DNA from: Accumulibacter sp.
Lineage (GTDB): Bacteria; Pseudomonadota; Gammaproteobacteria; Burkholderiales; Rhodocyclaceae
Assembly (NCBI RefSeq): GCF_029255125.1
Contig: NZ_JAPUVR010000076.1
Span: forward strand, 1 to 64,000
Direction: 5' to 3'
DNA length: 64,000 nucleotides
Part shown: in pieces, positions 10,980 through 22,012 of the stretch
Position numbering within the stretch: position 1 is the stretch's first letter
How the letters are laid out: each line of letters opens with the position of its first letter
Position numbers and translations under genes: made by a program
The notes under the pieces: generated by a model
Database searches by the model: none
What the model was told of the DNA's origin: nothing
Seen by the model: only the letters and a program-made list of their open reading frames with translations

Positions 10980-11785
10980 TGCGCCACAATGGCTTCGAGC
11001 TTGTGTCGCCGCGCGGCCGCCAGCAGGCGTCCGTCGCGCTTGATGTCGGCAACGAAACGTTCCAGCCGGGTGTGCCAGGGATCGTCTCCGGGCTTCACCG
11101 CGTAGGCATAAGATGTCACATGATAGGTCGCCGGCGGCGCAATCAGGCGCGCCCACTCGGCGCTCGCCAGGAAACGCTGACTGTACGGATAGTCGGTCAT
11201 GAAGACGTCGGCTCGCCCCGACTGCACCTCCTGCTCCCGCGCAAACGGCGTATCGAGTACGACAAGCTGCGCCAACCTGAGCTTGCCCTTCATTACCTGC
11301 TCGTGCAAGGTGCCTTTCGCCACTGCGACAATCGAACCGGCCTGATCAATCTGCTGCCAGTCGGTGATCCGTCGGTTTGTCCGACTGGTGATGGCGTAAA
11401 TGTCACTCGCCAGATACGGACTCGTGAAGCGCAAGTATGCTGCGCGTGACGGCGTGATGCCGACAGCGAACATGGCGACATCACAATGCTCCTTGACGAC
11501 ATCATCGATCAAGCGAGCAAACGAGCTATCGACGAACTCGACGCTTACGCCAAGTTCCTTGCCCAACTCGCCAGCCAGATCGATGTCGATGCCAGCGAGA
11601 ATCTGGGTTTTCGGGTTGCGATAGGTAATGCTGTAGTAATCGGGCCAGATGCAGACGCGCATGCGTCCGGCTGCCTTGATCCGCTCAAGGCGGCTGGCGG
11701 CTGGCTGGGCGAGCAGCACGCGGTCAGGCAGTATGCTGCTGGCAACCATTGTCATGAGCAACATGAGCAGTCTGAGAGCACGCAT
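10976..11785 (-). CDS. Family 3 extracellular solute-binding protein
   Basis: 269 residues. A signal peptide ([17 protein letters not shown] and on) predicts periplasmic export. The mature part has the type II periplasmic binding fold of amino-acid/polar-solute binders: [44 protein letters not shown] and [20 protein letters not shown] eight bases upstream fixes the start. No ABC permease or ATPase gene is adjacent; instead the gene overlaps a membrane diguanylate cyclase by 4 nt. I infer it presents a ligand to that cyclase's periplasmic domain. The ligand cannot be named; an amino acid is plausible for the fold. Confidence 0.88.
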   Translation of the reverse strand: MRALRLLMLLMTMVASSILPDRVLLAQPAASRLERIKAAGRMRVCIWPDYYSITYRNPKTQILAGIDIDLAGELGKELGVSVEFVDSSFARLIDDVVKEHCDVAMFAVGITPSRAAYLRFTSPYLASDIYAITSRTNRRITDWQQIDQAGSIVAVAKGTLHEQVMKGKLRLAQLVVLDTPFAREQEVQSGRADVFMTDYPYSQRFLASAEWARLIAPPATYHVTSYAYAVKPGDDPWHTRLERFVADIKRDGRLLAAARRHKLEAIVAQ

Positions 11786-11971
11786 CGGAACCTCCTGGGA
11801 ACGGGCCAATGGCTTTCCTGCGAACTTCCGGCCGCGCGGTAAAGCGCGGCTGCCGGTCAGCGCGCCGGCAAGCGATGGGCACCCCGAGCGGCCAACGTCG
11901 TTCGCCGTTCTCGGGGGCGAATTGTAGGGCAATCGCTACGCTGGCCGCAAAGGTCGCGCGCCCTCGCCGCA

Positions 11972-11991
11972 ATGTGTATATAATCTCAGTT
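11972..11991 (+). promoter_or_regulatory. Possible LexA-like box overlapping a -10 element upstream of recA
   Basis: The sequence has GTG, ten A/T-rich bases and CAG, close to the CTG-N10-CAG core of LexA boxes; I count 12 of 20 matches to the E. coli consensus. It also contains TATAAT (11979-11984), so a bound repressor would cover the -10. It lies about 80 nt before the recA ATG. The left half-site deviates, and betaproteobacterial LexA sites vary. Confidence 0.35.
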
Positions 11992-12069
11992 CTCGGTGAT
12001 TTCTGGGCGCTCGTCTGCAGTATCGCCGAAAATGGGATAATTCGCGCCCATCCAACAAGAGGACAGGAA

Positions 12070-13086
12070 ATGGAAGACAACAAGGCGAAAGCGCTGGCCG
12101 CAGCGTTGGCTCAGATCGAAAAGCAGTTCGGCAAGGGCTCGATCATGAAAATGGGCGAAGGCAGCGTGGTGAACGATGTGCCGGTCGTGTCTACCGGTTC
12201 GCTCGGACTCGACATTGCGCTTGGCATCGGTGGTTTGCCGCGCGGACGCGTGGTCGAGATCTACGGGCCGGAATCGTCAGGCAAGACCACATTAACCTTG
12301 CAGGTGATTGCCGAGATGCAGAAGCTCGGCGGAACGGCGGCGTTCATCGACGCCGAGCATGCTTTGGATCCGGCATACGCGCAGAAGCTCGGGGTAAACC
12401 TGGACGAACTTCTCATCTCGCAGCCGGATACCGGCGAACAGGCACTGGAAATCGCTGACATGCTGGTCCGCTCGGCAAGCGTCGACGTTGTCGTCATCGA
12501 TTCGGTCGCCGCGCTCGTACCGAAAGCGGAGATCGAAGGCGAGATGGGCGATTCGCTACCCGGCCTGCAAGCCCGCCTGATGAGCCAGGCGTTGCGCAAG
12601 CTGACTGCCAACATCAACCGTACGAACACGCTAGTCGTATTCATCAATCAGATTCGGATGAAGATTGGCGTCATGTTCGGCAGCCCGGAAACCACGACCG
12701 GCGGCAACGCCTTGAAGTTCTACGCCTCGGTTCGTCTGGACATTCGACGCATCGGCAGCATCAAGAAGGGTGACGAAGTCATCGGTAGCGAAACCCGCGT
12801 CAAGGTGGTCAAGAACAAAGTCGCCCCCCCGTTTCGCGAGGCGATCTTCGACATTCTCTACGGCGAAGGAACCTCGCGCGAAGGCGAGATCGTCGAACTT
12901 GGCGTGCAGCACAAGCTGATCGACAAATCGGGCTCCTGGTACGCTTACAATGGCGAGAAGATCGGCCAGGGCAAGGACAACGCGCGCGAATACCTGAAAG
13001 GCAAGCCACAGATTGCCCAGGAAATCGAAGCGCGAATTCGCGCCGCGGTGAAGGTGCCGGCGCCCTCGGCAGCGCCGACGGCCTGA
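12070..13086 (+). CDS. recA: Recombinase RecA
   Basis: 338 residues. The DNA-strand exchange ATPase of homologous recombination and co-protease for LexA. Walker [10 protein letters not shown], Walker [11 protein letters not shown], the L1 loop [14 protein letters not shown] and the L2 region [23 protein letters not shown] are all intact. The start [13 protein letters not shown] follows GAGGACAGG; the open frame extends upstream to 11809 without coding character. recX follows 13 nt later, the usual pairing. Confidence 0.99.
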   Translation: MEDNKAKALAAALAQIEKQFGKGSIMKMGEGSVVNDVPVVSTGSLGLDIALGIGGLPRGRVVEIYGPESSGKTTLTLQVIAEMQKLGGTAAFIDAEHALDPAYAQKLGVNLDELLISQPDTGEQALEIADMLVRSASVDVVVIDSVAALVPKAEIEGEMGDSLPGLQARLMSQALRKLTANINRTNTLVVFINQIRMKIGVMFGSPETTTGGNALKFYASVRLDIRRIGSIKKGDEVIGSETRVKVVKNKVAPPFREAIFDILYGEGTSREGEIVELGVQHKLIDKSGSWYAYNGEKIGQGKDNAREYLKGKPQIAQEIEARIRAAVKVPAPSAAPTA

Positions 13087-13099
13087 ACCTTACAGGAAG

Positions 13100-13552
13100 A
13101 TGCCCAACACTTTGCGCGAGCGTGCCCTGCGTTTGCTGGCGCGGCGCGAATACGCGCGCAGTGAATTGGCCCGCAAGCTCCTCGCGACCAGTGGCGAGGC
13201 GGCACCAGTGCTGAATGCGCTGCTCGACGAGCTGAGTGCCGAGGGCCTCTTGTCGGACCAACGTTACTGTGAGACCCGCGTCGCTCTGCGCGGCCGAAAG
13301 TTTGGTGATGCGCGGTTGGCTGGGGAACTGCGCGCCCAGGGCCTGGCCGGTGATCTGGTGGAGGCTGCGTTGGCCGCCGGCGAAGACGAAGTCAGCCGGG
13401 CGCGCCGCCTCTGGCAGCGACGATTTGCTGGGCAATCACCGACAACCGCCGATCCGGCCGATAATGCACGGCAAGTTCGCTTTCTGGCCGCGCGCGGATT
13501 CTCCAGCGAAACGATTCGGCGCGTACTGCGCGGCAACCGGGAAGACGACTGA
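13100..13552 (+). CDS. recX: Regulatory protein RecX
   Basis: 150 residues, all-helical, with the three tandem three-helix repeats of RecX: RALRLLARREYARSELARKL, then LSDQRYCETRV with GDARLAGELRAQG, then the C-terminal helix set ending FLAARGFSSETIRRVL. RecX binds RecA filaments and limits their activity. Immediately downstream of recA and 3 nt before lptB, so probably on the same transcript. Confidence 0.93.
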   Translation: MPNTLRERALRLLARREYARSELARKLLATSGEAAPVLNALLDELSAEGLLSDQRYCETRVALRGRKFGDARLAGELRAQGLAGDLVEAALAAGEDEVSRARRLWQRRFAGQSPTTADPADNARQVRFLAARGFSSETIRRVLRGNREDD

Positions 13553-13555
13553 GAC

Positions 13556-14290
<735 letters not shown>

Positions 14291-14371
14291 AACTGACGGC
14301 CCCGCAGCCACGATGCGCGAACCACATGGGCAGTTCCCCAGGCCAATGCCGCGGCTTTCCTGGTTCCGTTA

Positions 14372-15787
14372 ATGAAACCATCCCTTCAGCTCAAGCTTTC
14401 TCAGCATCTCGCACTGACGCCCCAGTTGCAGCAGTCCATTCGGCTGCTTCAGTTGTCGACGGTCGAGCTTGAACATGAACTCGAGCGTTACCTGCTCGAC
14501 AATCCGCTGCTCGAACGCGCCGAGGACTACGCGCTCGCCGCCAACGCGCCGACGACCGGCGACGGCGAGATCGCACCGCGCAGCGACGCACCCGCCGAGC
14601 CAAGCGAGAGCCCATCGCCCGACGAGGAAAGCTGGCTGGGGGAAGAAGCTGCTTACCTGAGACAACCAGGCTCGTTCGATGAAGACGACGACGACTATCA
14701 CGATGTGCAAGCGGCAAGCATATCGCTGCGCGAACATCTCTTGTCTCAGCTTGGACTGATGACTCTTTCGGGGCGCGACCAGGTACTGGTCGGCTGTCTG
14801 ATCGATGCGCTCGACGACGACGGCTATCTTACCCAAGCCCTTGACGAACTCGCCGAAAGCATGCCGGCGGAGCTCGATATTGCGGCCGAGGAACTGCAGA
14901 TTGCGCTCATTCATCTGCAGCACCTCGATCCGACCGGCATTGGCGCGCGTGGTTTGCAGGAGTGCCTGGCTTTGCAGCTCCAGGCGCTGGCGCCCGACGC
15001 GACGCGCAATCTGGCGCTGGAAATCGTGCATAAGCACCTGGAGCTCCTGGGTAACCACGATTTCCAGAAACTCAAACGGCTCACCGGTTGCGACGACGAA
15101 GCCTTACGAGCGGCGCACCTGCTGATCTGCAGCCTCAACCCGCGGCCAGGAGCGCAGTACTCGACGGCCGACATCCGGTACATCATGCCTGACGTGGTGG
15201 TCCGCAAGCTGCGCGGGCAATGGACCGTGAACATCAACTCGGATGCCTTTCCGCGGTTGAAAATCAACAGCCTGTACGCGCAAATCCTGGCCCGCCAACG
15301 CGGCTCCGGTCTTGCTGGGCAGTTGCAGGAAGCGCGTTGGCTGATCCGCAACGTGCAGCAGCGGTTTGACACCATCCTGCGCGTGGCGCAGGCTATCGTC
15401 GACCGGCAGCGTCAGTTCCTCGATCACGGCGATGTCGCCATGCGTCCGCTGGTTCTCCGGGAGATCGCGGAAACGCTCGGCCTGCATGAATCCACCATCT
15501 CGCGCGTGACGACCCAGAAGTACATGGCGACGCCGCGAGGCATCTTCGAGTTGAAGTATTTTTTTGGCAGTCACGTCAGCACCGAGACCGGTGGGGCGTG
15601 TTCGGCGACGGCGATTCGAGCGCTGATCAAGCAGTTGATCAGCGCCGAGGAACCGACGAAACCCCTTTCGGATAGTCAAATATCCGAGGTTCTTGGCCAG
15701 CAGGGCATTGTGGTTGCTCGCCGCACGATCGCCAAGTATCGTGAGGCACTCAATATCCCGCCGGTCAACTTACGCAAGTCCATTTAA
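14372..15787 (+). CDS. rpoN: RNA polymerase sigma-54 factor RpoN
   Basis: 471 residues. Region I is the Gln/Leu-rich N terminus ([19 protein letters not shown]) that contacts the enhancer-binding ATPases; an acidic region II follows at about residues 65-110; the core-binding region, HTH and the RpoN box [10 protein letters not shown] close to the C terminus contact the -24 element. Directs transcription of nitrogen and other regulons. It is followed by hpf, ptsN and hprK, the classic rpoN cluster. Confidence 0.98.
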   Translation: MKPSLQLKLSQHLALTPQLQQSIRLLQLSTVELEHELERYLLDNPLLERAEDYALAANAPTTGDGEIAPRSDAPAEPSESPSPDEESWLGEEAAYLRQPGSFDEDDDDYHDVQAASISLREHLLSQLGLMTLSGRDQVLVGCLIDALDDDGYLTQALDELAESMPAELDIAAEELQIALIHLQHLDPTGIGARGLQECLALQLQALAPDATRNLALEIVHKHLELLGNHDFQKLKRLTGCDDEALRAAHLLICSLNPRPGAQYSTADIRYIMPDVVVRKLRGQWTVNINSDAFPRLKINSLYAQILARQRGSGLAGQLQEARWLIRNVQQRFDTILRVAQAIVDRQRQFLDHGDVAMRPLVLREIAETLGLHESTISRVTTQKYMATPRGIFELKYFFGSHVSTETGGACSATAIRALIKQLISAEEPTKPLSDSQISEVLGQQGIVVARRTIAKYREALNIPPVNLRKSI

Positions 15788-15804
15788 GAAGAAGGAGCTG
15801 CATC

Positions 15805-16131
15805 ATGAACCTGCAAGTCAGTGGACACCATCTCGAGATCACCCCGGCGCTGCGCGACTATGTTGCGAACAAGCTCGAGCGGATCACACGCCACTTCGAC
15901 AACGTGATCGATGTGAACGTGATCTTGTCGGTGGACAAACTGAAGCAGAAGGCCGAAGTTACGGTTCACCTGGCGGGCAAGGACGTCTATGTCGAAACCG
16001 ACGACGAGGACCTGTACGCGGCAGTCGACGCCCTCGCAGACAAGCTCGAACGTCAGGTCCAGAAGTACAAGCAGAAGCTGCAGGATCACCATCGCGGCAA
16101 CAAGATTACCGATCATATCGTTGCCGAGTAG
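15805..16131 (+). CDS. hpf: Ribosome hibernation promoting factor, short form
   Basis: 108 residues, the length of short HPF/YfiA proteins. [20 protein letters not shown] and the basic helix around [12 protein letters not shown], followed by [21 protein letters not shown], match the ribosome-binding beta-alpha-beta-beta-beta-alpha fold. It binds idle 30S subunits in stationary phase. GGAG precedes the start at good spacing, 17 nt after rpoN. Confidence 0.95.
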   Translation: MNLQVSGHHLEITPALRDYVANKLERITRHFDNVIDVNVILSVDKLKQKAEVTVHLAGKDVYVETDDEDLYAAVDALADKLERQVQKYKQKLQDHHRGNKITDHIVAE

Positions 16132-16227
16132 CGACGCTTCGTCACGCCCGCGAGGTCGCCCAGAGGCGGCTTCGCGCACGCTTGAGCTTCAACTTATCCA
16201 CGTCTGTTCTTTTCGGGTCTTTGTCGC

Positions 16228-16674
16228 ATGAGCCAAATTACCCAGCTACTACCCCTCGAAAACATTCTTCTCGACCTGGACGCGAGCAGCAAGAAGCGCG
16301 TCTTCGAGCACGTCGGGCTCCTGTTCGAAAACTATCTCGGTATTGCGCGCAGCAGCGTTTTCGACAGCCTTTTCGCGCGCGAAAGACTGGGCTCCACCGG
16401 CCTTGGGCAAGGAGTAGCGATCCCGCACGGACGAATCAGGGGCCTCAACGAGGCGACCGCCGCCTTCATCCGCCTGGCCAATCCGGTTCCCTTCGATTCG
16501 CCGGACGGCAAACCGGTTTCATTGCTTTTCGTTCTTCTCGTCCCCGAAGTGGCAACCGAGCAGCACTTGCAGATTCTTTCTGAACTGGCACAGCATTTCT
16601 CCGACCGTGCGTGCCGCGAGGCACTGACCAAGGCGCCTGACGGCGAAACCGTCCGCCGAATATTCGCCGGATAG
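16228..16674 (+). CDS. ptsN: PTS IIA-like nitrogen regulatory protein
   Basis: 148 residues; EIIA-Ntr of the regulatory nitrogen PTS branch. The phosphorylated histidine is in IPHGRIRGL. Its phosphorylation state controls potassium transport and other targets in relatives. It lies between hpf and hprK with 2 nt to the next gene, so co-transcription and co-function with HPr kinase are likely. Confidence 0.95.
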   Translation: MSQITQLLPLENILLDLDASSKKRVFEHVGLLFENYLGIARSSVFDSLFARERLGSTGLGQGVAIPHGRIRGLNEATAAFIRLANPVPFDSPDGKPVSLLFVLLVPEVATEQHLQILSELAQHFSDRACREALTKAPDGETVRRIFAG

Positions 16675-16676
16675 AA

Positions 16677-17621
16677 ATGAACGCACCGCGGCAGTTCAGC
16701 GTGGCCCAGATGTATGAGGACCACCGGGACAAACTGAAACTCTCGTGGGTCATCGCGATTGGTGTCGATCGCAAGATTGAACTCAAGGAACAGGGACATT
16801 ACGGTGCCGATGTCGTCGGTCACCTGAACCTGATCCACCCGGAACGCTTGCAGGTCATCGGGCGGGCAGAGCATGCTTGGGCCGCACGCGTTACCGCCGA
16901 GCGCCTGCGCAGTCAGGTCAAGGAACTGATGGCAGCCCGGCCGCCAGCGCTGATGGTGGCCGACGGCCTCGACATCCTGCCGGAAATCCGTGAGGCCTGC
17001 GAGTCCACCCAGACCCCGCTCTTTGCCAGTCCGAAGCCCTGCTCGGCAGTGATCGAACTACTGCGCATCTATCTTTCGCGTCGGCTGGCCGGCTCGACCT
17101 CGGTTCACGGCGTGTTGATGGACGTCTTCGGAATGGGCGTCCTGATCACGGGCGACTCCGGCGTAGGGAAAAGCGAGCTGGCGCTAGAGCTCATCTCGCG
17201 TGGGCACGGCCTGGTTGCCGATGATGTCGTCGAACTGGCCTGCATCGCGCCGACGACAATTGAAGGACGTTGCCCAAGCATGCTGCGTGACTTCCTGGAA
17301 GTGCGCGGGCTCGGCTTGCTCAACATCCGGACGATCTTTGGCGAAACGGCCTCGCGCCGGAAAATGAAACTGAAGCTGATTGCCCATCTGCAGCGACCGA
17401 TCGTCGGCGCCGACGGGCCCCGACTGCCGCTCGATGCGCAGACGCAGGAAATTCTCGGGGTTCCGGTACGTAAAGTCGTTATTCCGGTCGCTGCAGGCAG
17501 GAATATCGCCGTGCTACTGGAAGCCGCCGTAAGAAACAGTATTCTCCAGTTGCGCGGCATCGACAGCATGGGTGATTTCATCACCCGCCAGCAGCAGGCC
17601 TTGTTTGACGAAGATCTCTAA
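16677..17621 (+). CDS. hprK: HPr kinase/phosphorylase
   Basis: 314 residues. Phosphorylates and dephosphorylates a serine of HPr. An N-terminal domain (1-130) precedes the kinase core with Walker A GDSGVGKSELALEL, the following LVADDVVEL, and the K3 signature region VRGLGLLNIR. In many betaproteobacteria rapZ and further PTS genes follow; here a UbiH-type gene follows instead. Confidence 0.96.
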   Translation: MNAPRQFSVAQMYEDHRDKLKLSWVIAIGVDRKIELKEQGHYGADVVGHLNLIHPERLQVIGRAEHAWAARVTAERLRSQVKELMAARPPALMVADGLDILPEIREACESTQTPLFASPKPCSAVIELLRIYLSRRLAGSTSVHGVLMDVFGMGVLITGDSGVGKSELALELISRGHGLVADDVVELACIAPTTIEGRCPSMLRDFLEVRGLGLLNIRTIFGETASRRKMKLKLIAHLQRPIVGADGPRLPLDAQTQEILGVPVRKVVIPVAAGRNIAVLLEAAVRNSILQLRGIDSMGDFITRQQQALFDEDL

Positions 17622-17674
17622 TCGATACCCCGCCCGGCGCAGTCGTCACTCCCGCCCAGCTTCCCGAGCCGAAC

Positions 17675-18844
17675 ATGCACGCTTCGCGTTTTGACGTAGT
17701 CATCCTGGGTGGCGGACTGGCCGGTCTAGCACTGGCCTGCGCGTTGCGCGAGACGCGCCTGAAGATCGGCCTGGTCGAGCAGCAAGCCCCGACGCGCCCA
17801 AGCGGCTGGGATGCGCGCGTTTACGCGGTGTCACCGGCGAACGCCACGTTTCTGCAGGAAATCGGCGTCTGGAAGCACCTGCCGGTCGAACGCCTGGCAT
17901 CTGTGCAGACAATGAGGATCACCGGCGACGCCGGTGCTCACCTGGTCTTCTCGGCGTATGAGTCCGGGGTATCGGAGCTCGCCTGGATCGCCGAATCGTC
18001 GCTGATGGCGTGCGAGCTCTGGGAAAACGTCAAGCGACAAGCCAACCTGACGCTGTTCTCTCCGGCTCAGGCGAAGGCCGTCGAGATCGGCGATGGGCAC
18101 GCGCATCTTCTCCTGAGCGACGGCGGCAGCGTCACGACACGCCTCGTCGTCGGTGCCGACGGGCGCGATTCGTGGCTACGCCAGGCGGTCGGCCTGCCGG
18201 CCATCGACTTTCATTACGGTGACATGGGCGTCGTGGCGAATTTTTCCTGCGAGTTGCCACACCGCTCGATCGCTCGGCAGTGGTTTCTTGGCGATAGTGT
18301 CCTCGCCTGGTTGCCATTGGCCGGCGACCGGATTTCGCTGGTCTGGTCGCTCCCGGATGAGCACGCAAGGGAGTTGCTGACTCTGGGCGCGGAAGAATTC
18401 TGCCGCCGGGTCGCTGCGGCGGGAGGCAATGAACTTGGCAGGTTCACCCTGTTGACGCCGGCTGCTGCTTTCTCCTTGCGGCTTATGCAGGTACCGCAGA
18501 CGGTCGCGTTTCGCGTCGCTCTGCTCGGTGACGCCGCGCACGCTATTCATCCGCTATCTGGACATGGAATCAACCTCGGCTTTCAGGACGCGCGCGCGCT
18601 TGCCCACCTACTCGCGACGACGCCCGAATGGCAGGACATCGGCAGCCAGCGCCTGCTCCGCCGCTACGAGCGCGCGCGCCGCGAAGAGACCTTGCTCATG
18701 CAGGGTGCTACGCATGCGCTGCAGCAGCTTTTCCGCCGCGCAATGCCGGGTTTGCGACAGTTGCGCAACGCCGGGATGAACCTGACGAACGCCCTGCCGG
18801 TCATAAAGAATTTGCTCGTGCGCTACGCTAGCGGCCATTTTTGA
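17675..18844 (+). CDS. UbiH/UbiF-type FAD-dependent monooxygenase
   Basis: 389 residues. N-terminal FAD-binding motif VVILGGGLAGLALACAL; middle VVGADGRDSWLRQ (the DG motif) and C-terminal LLGDAAHAIHPLSGHGINLGFQD place it in the aromatic-ring hydroxylase family that acts in ubiquinone synthesis (UbiH, UbiF, UbiI, UbiM). Which ring position it hydroxylates cannot be read from the sequence. It lies 53 nt beyond hprK and is followed by dsbC. Confidence 0.9.
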   Translation: MHASRFDVVILGGGLAGLALACALRETRLKIGLVEQQAPTRPSGWDARVYAVSPANATFLQEIGVWKHLPVERLASVQTMRITGDAGAHLVFSAYESGVSELAWIAESSLMACELWENVKRQANLTLFSPAQAKAVEIGDGHAHLLLSDGGSVTTRLVVGADGRDSWLRQAVGLPAIDFHYGDMGVVANFSCELPHRSIARQWFLGDSVLAWLPLAGDRISLVWSLPDEHARELLTLGAEEFCRRVAAAGGNELGRFTLLTPAAAFSLRLMQVPQTVAFRVALLGDAAHAIHPLSGHGINLGFQDARALAHLLATTPEWQDIGSQRLLRRYERARREETLLMQGATHALQQLFRRAMPGLRQLRNAGMNLTNALPVIKNLLVRYASGHF

Positions 18845-18874
18845 AGATCCGCTACCTCACTCCGGAGAATACCG

Positions 18875-19582
18875 ATGTACAAGACCGTCTTGCCGCTCGT
18901 CGTTGCGGTGTCCTTCAGCCTGTCGACCTTGGCAGACGAGGCTTCTGTCAAGAAGATCGTCGAAGGCAAGCTCGGCGGTTCTGTGAGCAGCGTCAGTCGC
19001 ACACCGTATTTCGGACTCTATGAGTTGTACGTCGACGGCCAGATCGTTTATACCGACGAGAAGGTCTCGGCGCTGGTCGTCGGTTCGCTGATCGACGGCA
19101 AGACCATGAAGAACGTCACCGCCGAGCGAATGCAGAAACTGAGCGCAATCAAGTTCTCCGAATTGCCGCTGGCACTTGCCGTGAAGCAGGTGCGCGGCGA
19201 TGGAAAGCGCGTCTTCGCCACCTTCGAGGATCCCAACTGCGGCTACTGCAAGCGGCTGGCCAAAGACCTCGCCAAGCTTGACAACGTCACTATCTACACC
19301 TTTCTCTACCCGATTCTCTCGCCAGACTCGCTTGAAAAATCCAATCAGATCTGGTGCGCACCGGATCGGGTCAGGGCCTGGAACGAATGGATGATCGAGG
19401 GCAAGGCGCCGAGCGGACGTAGCGATTGCGACACGACGGCAGTCAGGAAGACGATCGAAACCGGCCGCAAGCTGGCGATCAATGGCACCCCGACGATTTT
19501 CTTTGCCGACGGCGAGCGTGTGCCTGGCGCGATGCCCTTAGCGAAAATCGAGCAGAAGCTTTCCCAGAACGCTGGACGCTAG
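18875..19582 (+). CDS. dsbC: Thiol:disulfide interchange protein DsbC
   Basis: 235 residues with a signal peptide cleaved near TLA-DE, so periplasmic. N-terminal dimerisation domain (about 21-80), linker, then a thioredoxin domain with active site CGYC at 122-125 in FEDPNCGYCKRL and the cis-Pro segment NGTPTIFFADG. It isomerises wrong disulfides and is kept reduced by DsbD. Confidence 0.94.
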   Translation: MYKTVLPLVVAVSFSLSTLADEASVKKIVEGKLGGSVSSVSRTPYFGLYELYVDGQIVYTDEKVSALVVGSLIDGKTMKNVTAERMQKLSAIKFSELPLALAVKQVRGDGKRVFATFEDPNCGYCKRLAKDLAKLDNVTIYTFLYPILSPDSLEKSNQIWCAPDRVRAWNEWMIEGKAPSGRSDCDTTAVRKTIETGRKLAINGTPTIFFADGERVPGAMPLAKIEQKLSQNAGR

Positions 19583-20034
19583 CCAGGTGCAGCGCCCAGG
19601 CACCATCGCCTTCCTGCCCCGCCCGGGACGGACAACCCTTTTCTGCTGCGGCCGGGCGAAAGCGTGTATAGTTTTGCCGTTCGTAGCCCGCGGGCGCTTC
19701 CCCCCGATCAGCCGCTTGCTCGTTGGCCGCTGGTGTCGGTCGGGTGAGCGCAGCCGCCGCGGCAACTCGGCATCATTTGAGTTGGTGAGCAGCCTGTCTG
19801 TCGTGCACGATGGCCTCTCGGTTCGGGAACTGGCAATGAATGTGTTTGTAAGCAAGCGCTCGCGGCTCACCGCAGTAGCGGATCAAAGCCATCTCTTCAA
19901 GGTGTTCGCTCAGACCAGGTCGGGTCGGACCAGGCTCGCGCTCTGTCCGCGTGAGCAGGCGGCGCGCTGCGCCGCAGTTCGACCGCACGGCAGGCCGCAG
20001 CTACGTGCTAATCGTCGGTAGGCAGGAGGCACGC
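19583..20034. other. Intergenic stretch without recognisable gene
   Basis: About 450 nt between dsbC and the OmpA-like gene. Open frames on both strands here have no recognisable motif and no supporting ribosome binding site. I saw no clear hairpin with a U run and no convincing promoter pair. Confidence 0.4.
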
Positions 20035-20604
20035 ATGCCGTCACCCCCGCGATCTTCTACACAGCGGCGCTGGTCGATGCGCCCGCTCATTTCTCCCTTG
20101 GCGGCCTGCGTGGCAGTGCTCGCCTTGCTCGCCGGCTGCGCGAGCAGCCAGCAAGCGGCCAAGGACGTCCGCCCGACAGTGGCTCCCGTGACCGATCCGT
20201 CGGCGCGCAACACGGCACTCACCGTCGGGCGTGGCTCGCCCAAGCCGACGCCTTATGCCGCTGAACCTGAGAAGCGGACCGTATATTTCGCTTTTGGCGA
20301 GGCGGCAATCGACGAGGACGGCGGCGAGGTGCTGCGCCAGAATGCGCAGAAGCTGAAGGAGGATTCCCAGTTGGTCGTCACGCTCGTCGGACACACCGAC
20401 AATCTGGGCAGCCCGGCCTACAATCTGGCGGTTGCCGACAAACGTGTCGAGGCGGTCAGCGAGCGGCTGCGCTCACTCGGCGTGGCGCGAACACAGATTC
20501 GCCGCCTGCCGGTTGGCAGCGAACACAGCAGCAAGATCCGCTGTGATGGCGAAACATGCCGGCGAGCGATGCGGCGGGTCGAACTCGTTTACGAACGACG
20601 TTGA
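20035..20604 (+). CDS. OmpA-family lipoprotein
   Basis: 189 residues. AGGAGG five bases before ATG 20035 supports this start; a second ATG at 20077 would begin right at the hydrophobic signal. The lipobox LLAGC predicts lipidation at C35, so an outer-membrane lipoprotein. A Pro/Ala linker leads to a C-terminal OmpA domain (about 85-189) with VYFAFGEAAIDEDG and LVGHTDNLGSPAYNLAVADKR, the peptidoglycan-binding fold. It resembles Pal but is not next to tol genes. Confidence 0.88.
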   Translation: MPSPPRSSTQRRWSMRPLISPLAACVAVLALLAGCASSQQAAKDVRPTVAPVTDPSARNTALTVGRGSPKPTPYAAEPEKRTVYFAFGEAAIDEDGGEVLRQNAQKLKEDSQLVVTLVGHTDNLGSPAYNLAVADKRVEAVSERLRSLGVARTQIRRLPVGSEHSSKIRCDGETCRRAMRRVELVYERR

Positions 20605-20629
20605 CCGACTGCCGATCGTGACGGGCGAT

Positions 20630-22012
20630 TCATCCTGGCTGCCAGATGTTCCGGCACCCGGTTTCCCGCGTCCTCCATGCTGCCAAGGCGCCGAAAACCG
20701 CGGTCCCGGCCAGGAGCAGCAGACCCGCGCGATAATCCTCCACGCTATAGAGGCGTGCGCCGTTGCCAGTTAGCGCACCACGCCACGTCTGATCCATTAC
20801 CCAGCCGACCAGCGGTTGCAGGATGGCCGCCGCGAGAAAGCCACCCATGTTGGTGACACTGGTGGACATGCCGGAAAGCAATGGCGGGTTGACTTCCTTG
20901 GCGCACGCCCAAGTCAGCGTGAAGCTGGCGGTGAGCACGCCCATCAAGGCAAACAGCGCATAACTTGCAACCAGCGGGACGCGCTCGCCGCTCAACCAGA
21001 AAAGCCAAAGCAAGGCGTACAGATGGCTGCCGACAATGAGCAATGGTTTGCGCCGGCGCAGACGATCGGACAGCGCGCCGATGAACAGGCAGCCGAGCGC
21101 AAAGCCGCCAAAATAAAGGCTTGCATGTTGCGCCGCCGTGCTGCGCTCCATTGCGTGCACCTGGGTCAGATAGGGCGTGGCCCACACCCCAGCGAACGCG
21201 AAAAAGCTTCCGCAGATGCCGAAATTGGCGCAGACCACTGGCCAGGTGTCGCGGTTTCGCAAGACCGTCAGCAAACCGGAAACGACTACCGTACGGTCGA
21301 ATCGCGGCCGCCTGGGCAGGCCGTCGGTGGCCGGGCGCTCGCGCAGCAGGACCCAGCAGGCAAGACCCAGCACAACCGAGACGCCGGCGAGCCCGACGAA
21401 GACGCTGCGCCAGCCCGTGGTCTGAGCCAGCCACGACAGCGGCGCACCAGCGAGAACCGAACCCAGGTTACCGACCAGCATGCTGACCCCGACCAGGCTG
21501 GCGAAACGCCGCTCCTCAAACGACAGGGCAATGATCTTGAGCATGGCGATGAAGGTCACCGAAACACCGAGACCGATCAGCGTTCGGCCGAGGAAAGCGA
21601 CCTCCAGGCTTGCTGCGAGACCGAAGAGCAGGCTGCCGGCGCCGCCGACCAGCCCACCCAGCAGCAGAATAAGGCGTGGTCCAAGCGTATCGACAAGAAT
21701 TCCGGTCGGCACCTGCATCACCGTATAGACATAAAAGTAGGTCGCTGCCAAAACGCCCAACGAGGCTGCGCTCGTGTTGAAGGCGGCAATCAGGTCCTGC
21801 GCGATGCCGACCGGGGCAAAGCGCTGGAAGAACGACAAGACGTAGGCGGCGACGACGACACATAGAGCGAGCACGGCCGGTCGTCGCATGCTGGGTTCGC
21901 TGACCGGCACGGGCGCTGCCTGCCCGACACGGTTACCGCTCTCGCTGACACCGCCAGCGCCCACTTCGCCGGTCTGGCTGGCGCTGGGCGCGCGGCCGCC
22001 ACTACTGCTCAC
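20630..22012 (-). CDS. Major facilitator superfamily transporter
   Basis: 460 residues with about 12 predicted membrane helices starting near residue 45. Motif A-like loop [10 protein letters not shown] and the central linker [12 protein letters not shown] are visible. A GTG start is assumed: it overlaps the stop of the upstream chemoreceptor (GTGA) and has GAGG six bases before it. It leaves a hydrophilic Ser/Gly/Pro-rich leader of about 41 residues; ATG 21889 is an alternative without an obvious binding site. The substrate cannot be predicted. Confidence 0.85.
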   Translation of the reverse strand: MSSSGGRAPSASQTGEVGAGGVSESGNRVGQAAPVPVSEPSMRRPAVLALCVVVAAYVLSFFQRFAPVGIAQDLIAAFNTSAASLGVLAATYFYVYTVMQVPTGILVDTLGPRLILLLGGLVGGAGSLLFGLAASLEVAFLGRTLIGLGVSVTFIAMLKIIALSFEERRFASLVGVSMLVGNLGSVLAGAPLSWLAQTTGWRSVFVGLAGVSVVLGLACWVLLRERPATDGLPRRPRFDRTVVVSGLLTVLRNRDTWPVVCANFGICGSFFAFAGVWATPYLTQVHAMERSTAAQHASLYFGGFALGCLFIGALSDRLRRRKPLLIVGSHLYALLWLFWLSGERVPLVASYALFALMGVLTASFTLTWACAKEVNPPLLSGMSTSVTNMGGFLAAAILQPLVGWVMDQTWRGALTGNGARLYSVEDYRAGLLLLAGTAVFGALAAWRTRETGCRNIWQPG

